IMG/VR virus record: IMGVR_UViG_3300047550_000638
Coordinates: 1 to 38,072 of that record
Source: a virus
Length of the DNA stretch: 38,072 nt
Direction: 5' to 3' (one strand)
The notes under the pieces are model-generated. The model made no database searches. It was not told where the DNA came from and worked only from the letters and a program-made list of their open reading frames with translations. Positions 6,652 to 16,107 of this stretch are shown here, one piece after another. Position 1 is the stretch's first letter; the number at the start of each line of letters is the position of its first letter. The translations under genes and the position numbers were made by a program.

Positions 6652-6735
6652 ATGTTCAAATGGATTGTTGTACTTCTCCTTGCGTTGTGGTTCTTGGTGT
6701 ATGTAGTGCAGCGCCTGCCGTACTACGCTACTTAG
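6652..6735 (+). other. 27-codon hydrophobic ORF antisense to the transglycosylase/lysozyme junction
   Basis: ATG to TAG encodes one hydrophobic segment (FKWIVVLLLALWFLVYVV) followed by a short polar tail. It would be a single-span membrane peptide, but it is on the strand opposite the late block and lacks a clear Shine-Dalgarno. It fills the gap between the transglycosylase stop and the lysozyme. Probably chance; recorded because it resembles a holin-like peptide. Confidence 0.2.
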
Positions 6736-9208
6736 GTTTGTAGTGCTCGCGGAAGCGACGGATGAGTCCCTTAGTGGCGTCAGGCAGCTCCATCATCCAC
6801 ATGTCTCCATGCTTCTGAAGGTGGTTGGCAAAGCCTGTCGGTCCCATGTTCCAGGCAGCGATAGCCTTGAGCACATCCCCGTAGGTTTCGAGTTGCTTGC
6901 CGAAGTAGTTGATGGCAGCTTGCCTACTCTTCACGGGATCAGTGCGATCTTCAGGCTTGAAGCCTGCATCCACCATCGCTTCAGGGTGCATCTGGTACAC
7001 ACCCACAGCCTTCCCTCCATCCCCCACTACGTTCTTTCCACCGCTCTCTGCCATGCCGAGGGCGTCTACCATCGGCTCGACAGCTCTGTTCCTAGGAGCA
7101 TTCGACGTGGCTTCCAACTGCTGTGTGAAGGCGCTGGAGAGGGGCTTCCCTGGTGTGGTGGTCATGCTGAACACGTGGTCACGGAACGCCACTGTGCTTC
7201 CCAGGTCAGCTACATCAAGCATCTGACCCACGTTGTAATACACTTCCGCTCCCTTATTAATCTTCAGCGCTACCTCTACTGCCCTCTGTTGTGCAGCACG
7301 AGCGTTCTGTCCCACACCAGCGGGACTGGTAATCCCTCCCACCTTCCCACCCATAGTCCACGTACCAATCTGGTTGGCAGGCGGAGCCCATTGATCTGCA
7401 CGTAGCACGTTCACTGGCACAACCTTCAGTTGCTTGCTGATCGGATCTTGCTCAACGCGCAAGCGCCAACCCGCAGCCACTGCCTTGTTGTCAGGATCGT
7501 TGTTGTACGCAGCTACAGCCGAATTGAGTTCGGTGATGTTGTTGCGTGTTGCCGTCTCAATGGACGCGAGGAGGGGTGCAAGAGCAGCGTTCTTATCCGT
7601 GTACGACAGTCCCTCTACGAACGTCTTGAACTGCGGAGTCTCTACTGCCTTAGTGGCAGCGTCGATGTCCTTGGGTACACTGAAGTTGAGCGTACGACCA
7701 AGCTCTCCCATTGCGTTACGCCACGCCACCTTCTTCTCAGGCGTAGCGTTCGCATCCTTACTCCATTCCTTGGCACACTCCAGTAGGTCAGTCGCACACA
7801 CCTTAGCCATGTCGGGATTGAGCTTAGCCACTTCCCTCAAGTCGACAGGCTGACCTCCTACAATGGAGCCGAACAGACCAGCGTACATCTGCTGTGAAGG
7901 GGGATTAAGTAGGGCTTGCATCGGCCCACTGAGGCGAGGAAACCTCTTCTCAAACTCCTGTGGATCCATCATCGACATGTATGCCTGGAAGACAGGAGGC
8001 AGCACACCATACTTACCCAGGATGTGGGTGTGTGGAGCAGCCAACGCGAAGTTGTTCATCAATACGGTGACATCGTTCTCACTCTTCTTGGCAATGTTCA
8101 GGAACATGTTGCGTCCCTCTGCCGACTTCACCATTTCTTGGTAGGAGTCAAAGTCCTTCTTCATCGAGTCGATGAGCTTCTGCGCGTGATCAGCGGACAG
8201 GGACGGACGTGACGGATCAGGCTTCACCATCTCACGTACACGCTGACTGACAGCGTTGTACATCAGTCCGATCTTAGTCGAGAGCTGTAGTCCGAACTGC
8301 TGCGCCTCGATGAACTGCTTCGGATCTGCGTGCAGAGCACCAAGCTTCACCAAGTCAGCATTCATCGTAGCCAATTGTGCCGCCACATCGAGCGTCACCA
8401 TCTGGCTGTACGCCTTGTCAGCTTCCCCTTGGGCAAGGTTGCCCATCTCTAACTTAGCCTTCAACTCCTCCTGTGCAGCCTTCACTCCCTTGATCTGAGC
8501 ATAGCTCTTACGATACTCAGGACTCAGTTGATCAAGAGAGATACCAAAGTAGCTAGCTGTTTCTCTATCTAGTTGAAGCTGTACTTCACGTCGCTTCTCT
8601 AGCTCTTTCTCCCTAGCACTTTGTTTAGTGAAGAAACTGTGTACAGGAAGAACGTCAGCCTTCTCAATACCAGTTAAGTCAGCAGCCACCTTACGGAAGT
8701 CAGCAGCCCACCCAGGCATCATTGCACTGTACTTCTTCACAGTGGCAGAGATGCGAGTGATAGCCTCTTCTTTGCTGAGAACACCCTGATTGACAGCCTC
8801 CATGATGCGCTGTCCTTCATCAGACATCGCTGCCATCTCAGGACGATAGGTAGCACCCATCTCTCCCATGACGCTAGCGATAGTCACCTGGCTGTTGTTG
8901 AACTGGCGTGCCTCTTCCTGAGTGACCTTACCCTTAGCGCCAATCTCCTCAGTCCAGTCGATGGTATTCTGGATCTCCTTCCCTTCCTCCGACTCCAAGT
9001 ACCCCTTGGCTGCAGCAATGCCCGTTGTTCCTAGGAACGACAACGCATCAGTGTTGGCCTTGGTGCCAATCGCTTCAGCTTGCCCTCGTGTGGCATTGGC
9101 CTGCCCTTCGGTACGGCCAGCTTGTTCATACAACTCACCGGCACTTCCCTTGACAGGATTGGAAATGTCCGGCAGTTGAACAGAGTAGTCAGTGCGCTTA
9201 CTTGCCAT
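6728..9208 (-). CDS. Internal virion protein with C-terminal lytic transglycosylase (SLT) domain
   Basis: 826 residues from ATG 9208, chosen because it overlaps the previous stop as elsewhere in this block. The first 690 residues are long helical segments rich in Ala, Glu, Gln and Lys, as in ejected core proteins. The last 110 are an SLT/lysozyme-like domain: MAESGGK (catalytic E721), KAVGVYQMHPEAM, AAINYFGKQL and AIAAWNMGPTG. It should travel in the capsid and locally open peptidoglycan during DNA entry. In T7 the transglycosylase is at the N-terminus of gp16; here it closes a separate protein placed after the giant protein. Palindromes lie at 9027 (perfect) and 7088 (one mismatch). Confidence 0.85.
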   Translation of the reverse strand: MASKRTDYSVQLPDISNPVKGSAGELYEQAGRTEGQANATRGQAEAIGTKANTDALSFLGTTGIAAAKGYLESEEGKEIQNTIDWTEEIGAKGKVTQEEARQFNNSQVTIASVMGEMGATYRPEMAAMSDEGQRIMEAVNQGVLSKEEAITRISATVKKYSAMMPGWAADFRKVAADLTGIEKADVLPVHSFFTKQSAREKELEKRREVQLQLDRETASYFGISLDQLSPEYRKSYAQIKGVKAAQEELKAKLEMGNLAQGEADKAYSQMVTLDVAAQLATMNADLVKLGALHADPKQFIEAQQFGLQLSTKIGLMYNAVSQRVREMVKPDPSRPSLSADHAQKLIDSMKKDFDSYQEMVKSAEGRNMFLNIAKKSENDVTVLMNNFALAAPHTHILGKYGVLPPVFQAYMSMMDPQEFEKRFPRLSGPMQALLNPPSQQMYAGLFGSIVGGQPVDLREVAKLNPDMAKVCATDLLECAKEWSKDANATPEKKVAWRNAMGELGRTLNFSVPKDIDAATKAVETPQFKTFVEGLSYTDKNAALAPLLASIETATRNNITELNSAVAAYNNDPDNKAVAAGWRLRVEQDPISKQLKVVPVNVLRADQWAPPANQIGTWTMGGKVGGITSPAGVGQNARAAQQRAVEVALKINKGAEVYYNVGQMLDVADLGSTVAFRDHVFSMTTTPGKPLSSAFTQQLEATSNAPRNRAVEPMVDALGMAESGGKNVVGDGGKAVGVYQMHPEAMVDAGFKPEDRTDPVKSRQAAINYFGKQLETYGDVLKAIAAWNMGPTGFANHLQKHGDMWMMELPDATKGLIRRFREHYKPK
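9027..9038. repeat. Palindrome GTTCCTAGGAAC, inside the transglycosylase gene
   Basis: Perfect match with a fully symmetric CCTAGG centre; read out of the usual frame (encodes FLG). Confidence 0.9.
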
Positions 9209-12200
9209 TAGTGTTCCTAGGTGGTTGCGTGACAACCATTGGTTGATCGTAGGTCTGTCCCTTCCACATGTACTCTCCAAGCAGCTTTTGGAACTCGCTG
9301 TCGTAAGGGTACAGGCGATCACGAATGCGAGTACGAACTGCTTGAACATCGCCAGCATTCTCCGGCCACAGAGCCGTGAGTAGCTTGTGTTGTTCTTCTG
9401 CGTACTTATGATCACCTCGCAATCGTGCTGTCATGATGTCACGTTGTACTTTCATAATCAGACGAGCGATGTCGTCCAATGCTTCGTTGTGGTCCTTCTT
9501 GGCTTGGATGAGGTTGTGTACATCCATTGCCATCGTAGGCTGGAAGCCTAGTGCCTGCGCCAGTATCTCGTTGCTGTTCACCTTACCGACAGCCACCCCA
9601 TTCTTGTCCAGCATCTTGCCTTGGTGGATGGTGTACAGGTAGGCTTTGGCTGCGTTGCGCAGCGTAGCCACTTGCTCAGTAGTGAGTTGTGCCAGTCCTT
9701 CCAGCACGTCCTGACCACTGCGGTTGGGATCCTTCCACATCAGCTTTGCCACATCCATAGCCACAGACCAACGCTTCGCAGTGCCCACAGTGGGACCAAG
9801 CAGCGCTTCGTAGATGTTCTTAGGATCTGTGAAGATGGCCTTGCCAAGCTGGTGGTAGTAGTCGAACGCACCGAGGCGTGAGCCTAGGGCCACGTTCATC
9901 TTCTCTCCGGTGAACCACTCACCCACCTGGTTCAGCAAACCAGACAGCAATCCCTGAGCGATGTAGGTCTTCTGTGTCTCAGACAAACTCTCCTTCGTGT
10001 CCTTCGACATGAGTTCATCCACGAGCCAGGCAATGCCGTTACCAGCAGCACCATAGAGCAGGATGTGCCCACCCATCAGGGTGAGCGCTTCAGTCTTGGT
10101 GAACCCTCGTCCCTCTCCCTTACCGAGCAGAGCACTCATCACGTTAGCAGCGAGCTTGATGTTGTACTGAGCAAACTGCATCGGGATGGACAGCGCCCCT
10201 TCTTGGAAGCGTGCGAGGTTGGCCCTGGTCATGTTCTGTGTCAGGTCATCCTGACGCACCAGTATCTGCGCCAGTGCTTCCTTACTGGTCCAGTCCATTC
10301 CCTTATTCGCTGCCATCCATTCCCGTCGAGCAACGTCGAAGGAAACAAGACGAGCAAACTCTTCGCCACGGTTGAAGAAGAACGCATGGCTACCTAGTAC
10401 ACGTTGTGGGTAACCGTTGAAGATGTTCAGCTTCCCATCCTCAAGGTTGTGGAGTGCAGTGGATCGGATGTTGTCGATGATGCCGGTCTGACGCACTGCC
10501 TTCACCAGCTTCTGGAACTCATCGGCATCACCAAAGAGCGTAGCATCGATCTTCCCCATGAACTTCCACACATCGGGGTTGTCGCTCATCAACGCCATAC
10601 GCAACAATGGGAACGTTTTTGCAGCCGCTGCGCCATGCATCGGTGAGAGAATCAGGGCAGTAGCAGCACCGTTGGCCTGGACGATAAGCTGTGCAGGATT
10701 GAACATCCCCAGGTTCAGGTTGAAGTTGATGTTGCGGATAAAGCCCAACACCCCCATCTGTCGGATCTTCGCTCCCACACTCTCGATCTTCTCGTTCCCA
10801 GTAAAGAACTTCTCGGTCAACTGCCGGGTAACCTGTTCGTATAGCCGTTCCTCCTGCGTACGCAACCCAATCTGCCGCATGATGTAGCGGTGGGTACGCT
10901 GTGCAAACTGTGCTTCCTTGCCACCAGCAGTGAAGTGGGCATCCGCAGCGCTGAAGAAATCGGCTACGTCATCCCCTGTTCTGTTGGGGATGAGATCACC
11001 GAACGTGTTCATCCATCGACGAACCATCTGCTCTCGCCACTGTGTGATGTTTGCCACTCGACTGGTGTTTGTAATCTCACGCTCCAAGCTCTCGAACACT
11101 CCGAGCGTGTTCTCCTTCAGGGGATTCATCCCCATCACCTTCTCATTCCGTTCGCTGTAGAACGTCCGTCCATAGGCCAGCGCTTCGCGCACGCTGCCGT
11201 TCAAATACTCCTCTTGGTTCCGGGTGAAGTGGTGGGACAAGTCAGTCATCCCATCGAACTCACCCTCTGCATACCTGGCACGGAACTCGCTTACATCGAA
11301 GTAGCGACCAATGTGCCGCTGCAACAGATCATCCCCACCTCCGTTCTTAAGAACATCGATGGCTGCCTTCACACCCGTCACAAACTCGTCTGCTTCCCGA
11401 GCTGATGCAGCAGTGCGCAGCACTTCAGTGACGGGCTGCAGCTCTCCATCAACCATGCGGTTGACAGTGCGAGTGATGAAGTATTCGTCGCTGTAGATAC
11501 GAGCGTACTCACCAGGACGGTAGGACAACGCCGTCTGGATCTCCCGCACCTTAGCCGTCTCGGCATCCACAATGAGGTGACGGCGTAGTTCACCCTCGAT
11601 GTTCACCGGCTTGGCCAGACGAATAATCGACTTCCCTTGCGCGTACAACTCACGAATGCTGTCAGCGGTCACCTTCTTGTTGGCTAGGTTGAGGTAGTCG
11701 TACACCTGCTTTCCACCCAACTGTACAACAGCCATATCCTCCGACAACCGAGAACCCGCAGTGCGGATACCTGTGCCAGTGAGTTCCACTTCCTTCAGCC
11801 CTGAAGCCCGCATGTGTTGGACCAGTTCTTTGTTCTTCACAAAGTACATGGCCATGCGAAGCTGTCGCGTAGCAAGGTAGGCAGCAGCCTCGTCGTGGGA
11901 CAAACCACGCGCCATCGCCTCCGTAGCGGTGAACTCACGTCCAACACCACCGAGGTTGGAGTAGCTGTCCCCATCCTTCAGAAGCGCTTCCACCCGCTGC
12001 ACACCAGCCCTACTCAGCTTCTTGTAGAAGGGCATGATGAAGTCCGTGAACTCCTTACGCACCTTCGCTTCCCCGTGCACACCCACCACCCGAGCTTCCA
12101 CTGCCTGCTCAGATGCACGATGCTTCGGGTCAATGGCGAAGAAGGGCATCGACTCGATGTCCTTGTCGCTGAACTTACCGATGGCGTAGTAGGAGTAGGG

Positions 12201-15200
12201 ATCAGTACGCTCTACCTGCAACACCCATCCCGGTGCACTCGGCTCTTCACGCGGGCGAAGCAGCGCCCCAACGTCATTCTCACTCTGGACGGCACGCCCC
12301 GTACCACCCAACAGCGTACTAGTGTCGTGACGCATCGACTCAGAAATGGGTACACCAGCCGCCTCTTTGATGGCGTCATCAATGGGGTTCTTCGACAGCG
12401 GGAAGTACGTCATGCCCCCACGATCCAGGTACTCGTCCAGGAACTTCTTGGTGAGGTCAGACGGCTTGACAGCACGATCGCCAAACTGTGCTGCTACCTT
12501 GGCAAAGAATGCTTTCAGCTTCTGTACATGGTCGTAGAAGAACTGCGCCACAATGCCAACAGGGCGCGTCTCCGTCATCATGTACTTGGCAAAGTTCTCA
12601 GCCCACCACTCAGCAAAGCTGCCGTACCACTCAAGGCTTCCCCGAGACAACTGGCCCACAGTGGCGTTGTCGTACGTACCGCCCATAACGGAGTCCCACG
12701 TCGAGGTGGAATGGCTGCGGTATTCACCCACAAACTGACGCAGCGGTGTATCCTTGCGCACCGAGAGCATGTACGTTTTGAACTCGTTGAACAACGCTTT
12801 GCGAGTTTCCACGGGAGCATGTGCCAGCACAGCCCGGTCAAACGCGTGACCAAACTCATGTGCCATCACCGGAAGCCAGTTACTAAAGCGTCCTTTAAGC
12901 ACGCTGTCATTGACCGTGATGATGTGCACTCGTTGGTGCGTGTTCTTCCCGGTGGGAATGTCTATGTAAGTGTGCGTGCCGTTAGCCCCCTTCGTCGCCA
13001 CGTAGAGGCGAAGGAACTGTTCCTTCCAATACTGATCGTCCAAGCCCAGACGTTTGTGCAACAGCGCAATGTCTTCAGCTTCGATGAGCAGTACACGATC
13101 TTGTAAGGGGAAGTGCAGGAAGTCCATCCACCCTTCCATCACCTTCCCGTACTTGTCATGTACCGCATCGGAATGCTCCAGGGTCTTACCGTCCTGGAAC
13201 AACTTCTCTCCCTTGTCGAACGCAGTGCGTGCGTTTCCATTAGCCTTGGGTACAGGGAGTCCTTGCGCGTCGGCGCGTGCCATGTTGAAGAACACCTGAC
13301 CATCCACTTCAATAGGAGGCTCTTCCACACGAGGGAACGCCGCGGTTTCCTCTACGTCCCGCACAAACTTGAACTTGGCATCCTTCGCATTGAACACCAC
13401 GTACTCAGGCGTGCGACTCAACCCAGGGTTGGCCGCCTGATAGTTCCCCTTCACTCCTTCCTTGTATAGGCGCTGGCTCGCTGCCTTCGCCGATCCGAAC
13501 TTGTCCTTGACAGCGTTGTAGATGTCACTACCAGCCATGTTCCTAAGAACATCCTCGTCCATCTTCAGCAGCTTGCTTGCTGCTTTCTGCACGACAGCAG
13601 GTTGCTCAGCAAAGGGAGCGTCCCAGTGCACCATCGTGCTGGTTTCCGGGATGTCCCAGGAGGACAGCCGACCACCAAACCTAGACGCATACTTCTCAGC
13701 AAACGCTTCCGAGGGAGAGAGGTAGTGTCCCCATCCCAGACTGTCCCATCCTTCACCACTTCCGATGAAGCCGTCGTCAAACTTGTTGACCACAGAGCCA
13801 CCGTGGAAAGCAGTCTGTGCATGAATCGGTCCCATGCGAGCAGCAGTGACAGGCACCACCTTGAAGTCAACAATACCTTCGCGCAGTGCGTGTTCGACGG
13901 CAGCTTCCTTGGTAAGGAACACCTTCCCACTGTTGTCTTGCAGGAACAGCGTCACCTTCTGGCCGTCTACTGACGCCTCACCGAAGTGGACATCGTAAAG
14001 AGACTTGTCCGTGGATTGCATGTAGCTGTCACGGATTTGCCCTGCTGCCTTAGCCATCTCCTCCTTCGTCATACCTGACGAGTTGAGACGACTCTGGATT
14101 TCATCCAGCATGGAGTTGTACTTGTCCCGCAGCATCTTCTGTGTAGATGCATTGAGACCAGCAGCCGCAGCAGGATCGATGTCGAACGGCATCTTGCCAG
14201 CAGCCAGAGCACGAGCAACCAACTCCTCATTGGTCCAGCCCGTGATGTTGGTCTTGTTCAGGATGTCAGCAGCAACCGCCTTCCCTGCTGTGTCTTCGCC
14301 AGCGACATCCTTCAGCAGCTTACCCGGCAAGCCTTTACGTGCTACACCTGAGAGGAGCTTCAGTGCGTCACCGACCAGCGTAGCGTCCAGCAGACGGAAC
14401 GCACTGTCAGCAACAAACTCCTCCTTCGTCATCTCCGCCAGCTTACGCAGAAGGTCTGCCTTCCTGGCGGGGTTCATGCTGGTGTCAGTGACCACTGCCT
14501 CCAGCAGCTTCTGCTGCTCACTCGGAGGCAAGTTCATCAACACATCACGAATCGCTTGGGCGTGTGCATACGTGTTGAAGACGAACGATTCCCCCACCTT
14601 CTCACCAAAGTGCTTAGCGAGTAGGCGGTTGTCGAACGCAGTGATCCCAGGGATGATGTCAGTGAAGAACGCCTTCACCTTGTCCCATGACGTTGCACTC
14701 TCCTCAGTCTTAGACGCAGCAGCAGAGAGGAGCTGTCGAGTAACGAACGAAGCGGATGCTCCGTCAATAGCTTTGTTTACTGCGTTGAAGTCTCGCCATC
14801 GTCGTGCTGCTTCTTCGAGACCGGTCTCTTCAAGAGCGCGTACACTAGCGGCGTGTAGAGCGCGAGTAGGATCAGTAGTTGCATCAGTAGATTGGTTTTG
14901 GAGTTGACGCTCTTGCTCAATAGCAAGCCTTGCTTTCTGTACATCGTAAGCTTGCGCAGCAGAGAGCGCAGCAGCACGAGCTGCCTGAATGTTTTCTTCT
15001 TTCTCTTTTACTAGGATGTCTGACAGGATGGGAGCATGATTGCCCGCCTGCACAGCAGGCAGCATTGTCTTAAAGCTCTTACTGAAGTCAGCAGGATTGG
15101 AGGCGAGCGCCAGCATGCCAGCCACCTCCTGGTCGTTCTTAAGAACCAGCGTCGGCGGCTCAGCCGGCGGATCGGGAAGCACCGACTCAATGGGTGCTTC

Positions 15201-15236
15201 CGCTGCTTCGTCAGGGAGGAGAGAAACGTCTTCCAT
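9198..15236 (-). CDS. Giant internal virion (ejection) protein with ADP-ribosyltransferase-like and zincin motifs
   Basis: 2012 residues, the largest gene. It is mostly alpha-helical, in the position of the large T7 core protein gp16. Two enzyme-like segments stand out. Around H478 (AFHGGSVVNKF) to Y505 (GWGHYLSPSEAFAEKYA) is the pattern seen in ADP-ribosyltransferase-like domains of large phage polyvalent proteins. At 791-800 is MAHEFGHAFD, an HExxH zinc-peptidase motif (H793, E794, H797). A hydrophobic stretch near residue 1725 (HILLYGAAGNGIAWLV) could interact with membranes. It is presumably injected with the DNA to form a conduit and perhaps modify host targets. Three perfect palindromes lie within it. 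Both enzyme calls are motif-level. Confidence 0.75.
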   Translation of the reverse strand: MEDVSLLPDEAAEAPIESVLPDPPAEPPTLVLKNDQEVAGMLALASNPADFSKSFKTMLPAVQAGNHAPILSDILVKEKEENIQAARAAALSAAQAYDVQKARLAIEQERQLQNQSTDATTDPTRALHAASVRALEETGLEEAARRWRDFNAVNKAIDGASASFVTRQLLSAAASKTEESATSWDKVKAFFTDIIPGITAFDNRLLAKHFGEKVGESFVFNTYAHAQAIRDVLMNLPPSEQQKLLEAVVTDTSMNPARKADLLRKLAEMTKEEFVADSAFRLLDATLVGDALKLLSGVARKGLPGKLLKDVAGEDTAGKAVAADILNKTNITGWTNEELVARALAAGKMPFDIDPAAAAGLNASTQKMLRDKYNSMLDEIQSRLNSSGMTKEEMAKAAGQIRDSYMQSTDKSLYDVHFGEASVDGQKVTLFLQDNSGKVFLTKEAAVEHALREGIVDFKVVPVTAARMGPIHAQTAFHGGSVVNKFDDGFIGSGEGWDSLGWGHYLSPSEAFAEKYASRFGGRLSSWDIPETSTMVHWDAPFAEQPAVVQKAASKLLKMDEDVLRNMAGSDIYNAVKDKFGSAKAASQRLYKEGVKGNYQAANPGLSRTPEYVVFNAKDAKFKFVRDVEETAAFPRVEEPPIEVDGQVFFNMARADAQGLPVPKANGNARTAFDKGEKLFQDGKTLEHSDAVHDKYGKVMEGWMDFLHFPLQDRVLLIEAEDIALLHKRLGLDDQYWKEQFLRLYVATKGANGTHTYIDIPTGKNTHQRVHIITVNDSVLKGRFSNWLPVMAHEFGHAFDRAVLAHAPVETRKALFNEFKTYMLSVRKDTPLRQFVGEYRSHSTSTWDSVMGGTYDNATVGQLSRGSLEWYGSFAEWWAENFAKYMMTETRPVGIVAQFFYDHVQKLKAFFAKVAAQFGDRAVKPSDLTKKFLDEYLDRGGMTYFPLSKNPIDDAIKEAAGVPISESMRHDTSTLLGGTGRAVQSENDVGALLRPREEPSAPGWVLQVERTDPYSYYAIGKFSDKDIESMPFFAIDPKHRASEQAVEARVVGVHGEAKVRKEFTDFIMPFYKKLSRAGVQRVEALLKDGDSYSNLGGVGREFTATEAMARGLSHDEAAAYLATRQLRMAMYFVKNKELVQHMRASGLKEVELTGTGIRTAGSRLSEDMAVVQLGGKQVYDYLNLANKKVTADSIRELYAQGKSIIRLAKPVNIEGELRRHLIVDAETAKVREIQTALSYRPGEYARIYSDEYFITRTVNRMVDGELQPVTEVLRTAASAREADEFVTGVKAAIDVLKNGGGDDLLQRHIGRYFDVSEFRARYAEGEFDGMTDLSHHFTRNQEEYLNGSVREALAYGRTFYSERNEKVMGMNPLKENTLGVFESLEREITNTSRVANITQWREQMVRRWMNTFGDLIPNRTGDDVADFFSAADAHFTAGGKEAQFAQRTHRYIMRQIGLRTQEERLYEQVTRQLTEKFFTGNEKIESVGAKIRQMGVLGFIRNINFNLNLGMFNPAQLIVQANGAATALILSPMHGAAAAKTFPLLRMALMSDNPDVWKFMGKIDATLFGDADEFQKLVKAVRQTGIIDNIRSTALHNLEDGKLNIFNGYPQRVLGSHAFFFNRGEEFARLVSFDVARREWMAANKGMDWTSKEALAQILVRQDDLTQNMTRANLARFQEGALSIPMQFAQYNIKLAANVMSALLGKGEGRGFTKTEALTLMGGHILLYGAAGNGIAWLVDELMSKDTKESLSETQKTYIAQGLLSGLLNQVGEWFTGEKMNVALGSRLGAFDYYHQLGKAIFTDPKNIYEALLGPTVGTAKRWSVAMDVAKLMWKDPNRSGQDVLEGLAQLTTEQVATLRNAAKAYLYTIHQGKMLDKNGVAVGKVNSNEILAQALGFQPTMAMDVHNLIQAKKDHNEALDDIARLIMKVQRDIMTARLRGDHKYAEEQHKLLTALWPENAGDVQAVRTRIRDRLYPYDSEFQKLLGEYMWKGQTYDQPMVVTQPPRNTNGK
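11343..11354. repeat. Palindrome GTTCTTAAGAAC, inside the giant virion protein gene
   Basis: Perfect match; encodes VLKN on the minus strand. Confidence 0.9.
13539..13550. repeat. Palindrome GTTCCTAAGAAC, inside the giant virion protein gene
   Basis: Perfect match; encodes VLRN on the minus strand. Confidence 0.9.
15135..15146. repeat. Palindrome GTTCTTAAGAAC, near the start of the giant gene
   Basis: Perfect match; encodes VLKN on the minus strand. Confidence 0.9.
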
Positions 15237-15775
15237 TAACTCTTCTTAAGTCCATCGAAGATGGTCTTGAAACCACCAGCACCGCTAAAGATTGTGCCTC
15301 CCAGGCTACCCATTGCACCCCACTGAGCACCTGTCGCCTGTGCCACTTGCATGTCACCAGCAGCAGCACCTGCCTCTGCAGCGTATGTTGCTGAGGTCTT
15401 TTGGGATTCAGTCATCTGCTCTTGCAGTCCACCCATCTGCTGGAAGTACCCAACGTTCGAGGACTCCTGTGACGTGATGGAACCCACACCACCTAACACA
15501 CCACTGCTCGACAACGTGCCCGCATTGGCACCACTGTTAACGACACTGGCTCGTGCAATGCGAGCTTGACGTGCAGCAGCACGCAGAGTGCGTGCGTTCT
15601 GGATGTCTGCTTGGCGTTGTGCTATCTCTGCCTGCTTGCGCTGCTCATTTGCTTGCGCTCGTTGAGCGTCGGCTTGACGATTAGCTGCGTCCTTTGCATC
15701 TTGTCCCGACTCATACTGCATGTATGCCGAGACACCGGACATTACAAGACCTGCCACAGCTACTTCAAAACCCAT
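15236..15775 (-). CDS. T7 gp14-like internal virion protein
   Basis: 179 residues. A short hydrophobic N-terminus (VAVAGLVMSGVSAYM) is followed by a long Ala/Gln/Arg coiled coil (about 28-75) and then a Gly/Ser-rich region. This is the build of gp14-type core proteins that insert in the host outer membrane during ejection. It is directly upstream of the giant core protein, sharing one base with it (TAATG). Assignment rests on architecture and position, not on close sequence similarity. Confidence 0.65.
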   Translation of the reverse strand: MGFEVAVAGLVMSGVSAYMQYESGQDAKDAANRQADAQRAQANEQRKQAEIAQRQADIQNARTLRAAARQARIARASVVNSGANAGTLSSSGVLGGVGSITSQESSNVGYFQQMGGLQEQMTESQKTSATYAAEAGAAAGDMQVAQATGAQWGAMGSLGGTIFSGAGGFKTIFDGLKKS

Positions 15776-16107
15776 TATGCAATCTTCCTAACGTACATCT
15801 CCAAGCCTTCATTGGTGGAGAATGCAAATGTAAAGCCGTACATCTTGAGGAACTTCCGCCACTTGTCATCCTGGTTGCGGTTGTAGGTGAAGATGTGACT
15901 CACCTTGTCCTCTTGCAGCTCAGTGATGAGTTTGCTCAGCAGCGTGTAACCACGGTAGGCAGAGCGTAGATTCCATCGCTTCACCTGTACGTGCAGGAAC
16001 ACTACACCCCGTAGCTCTCCGTGCGTCTCAATGTCGATGGTGCAGTCTTCATCATCCAGCCACGTCTTAAACGTTTTGGTTTCCAATGTAGGTGATCGCC
16101 CAACCAA
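15775..16107 (-). CDS. GNAT-like small virion-associated protein (T7 gp13-like position)
   Basis: 110 residues if it begins at TTG 16107; TTG 16086 is an alternative. The pattern GVVFLHVQVKRWNLRSAYRGYTLLSKLITELQED, followed by WRKFLKMYGFTFAFS, resembles an acetyltransferase-like fold often found just before gp14-type genes in podoviruses. The acetyl-CoA loop is not clearly conserved, so it may be structural rather than enzymatic. It overlaps the nozzle gene by 41 bases and ends in a TAATG junction with the next gene. Confidence 0.55.
   Translation of the reverse strand: MVGRSPTLETKTFKTWLDDEDCTIDIETHGELRGVVFLHVQVKRWNLRSAYRGYTLLSKLITELQEDKVSHIFTYNRNQDDKWRKFLKMYGFTFAFSTNEGLEMYVRKIA

Noticed and set aside
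11814-13106. 430-codon plus-strand open frame
   Set aside because: Wholly antisense to the giant virion protein gene, with His/Arg/Val-rich composition typical of the complement of a coding strand and no ribosome-binding site.
14083-14907. 274-codon Ser/Ala-rich plus-strand frame
   Set aside because: Antisense to the alanine-rich 5' part of the giant gene; no start context.
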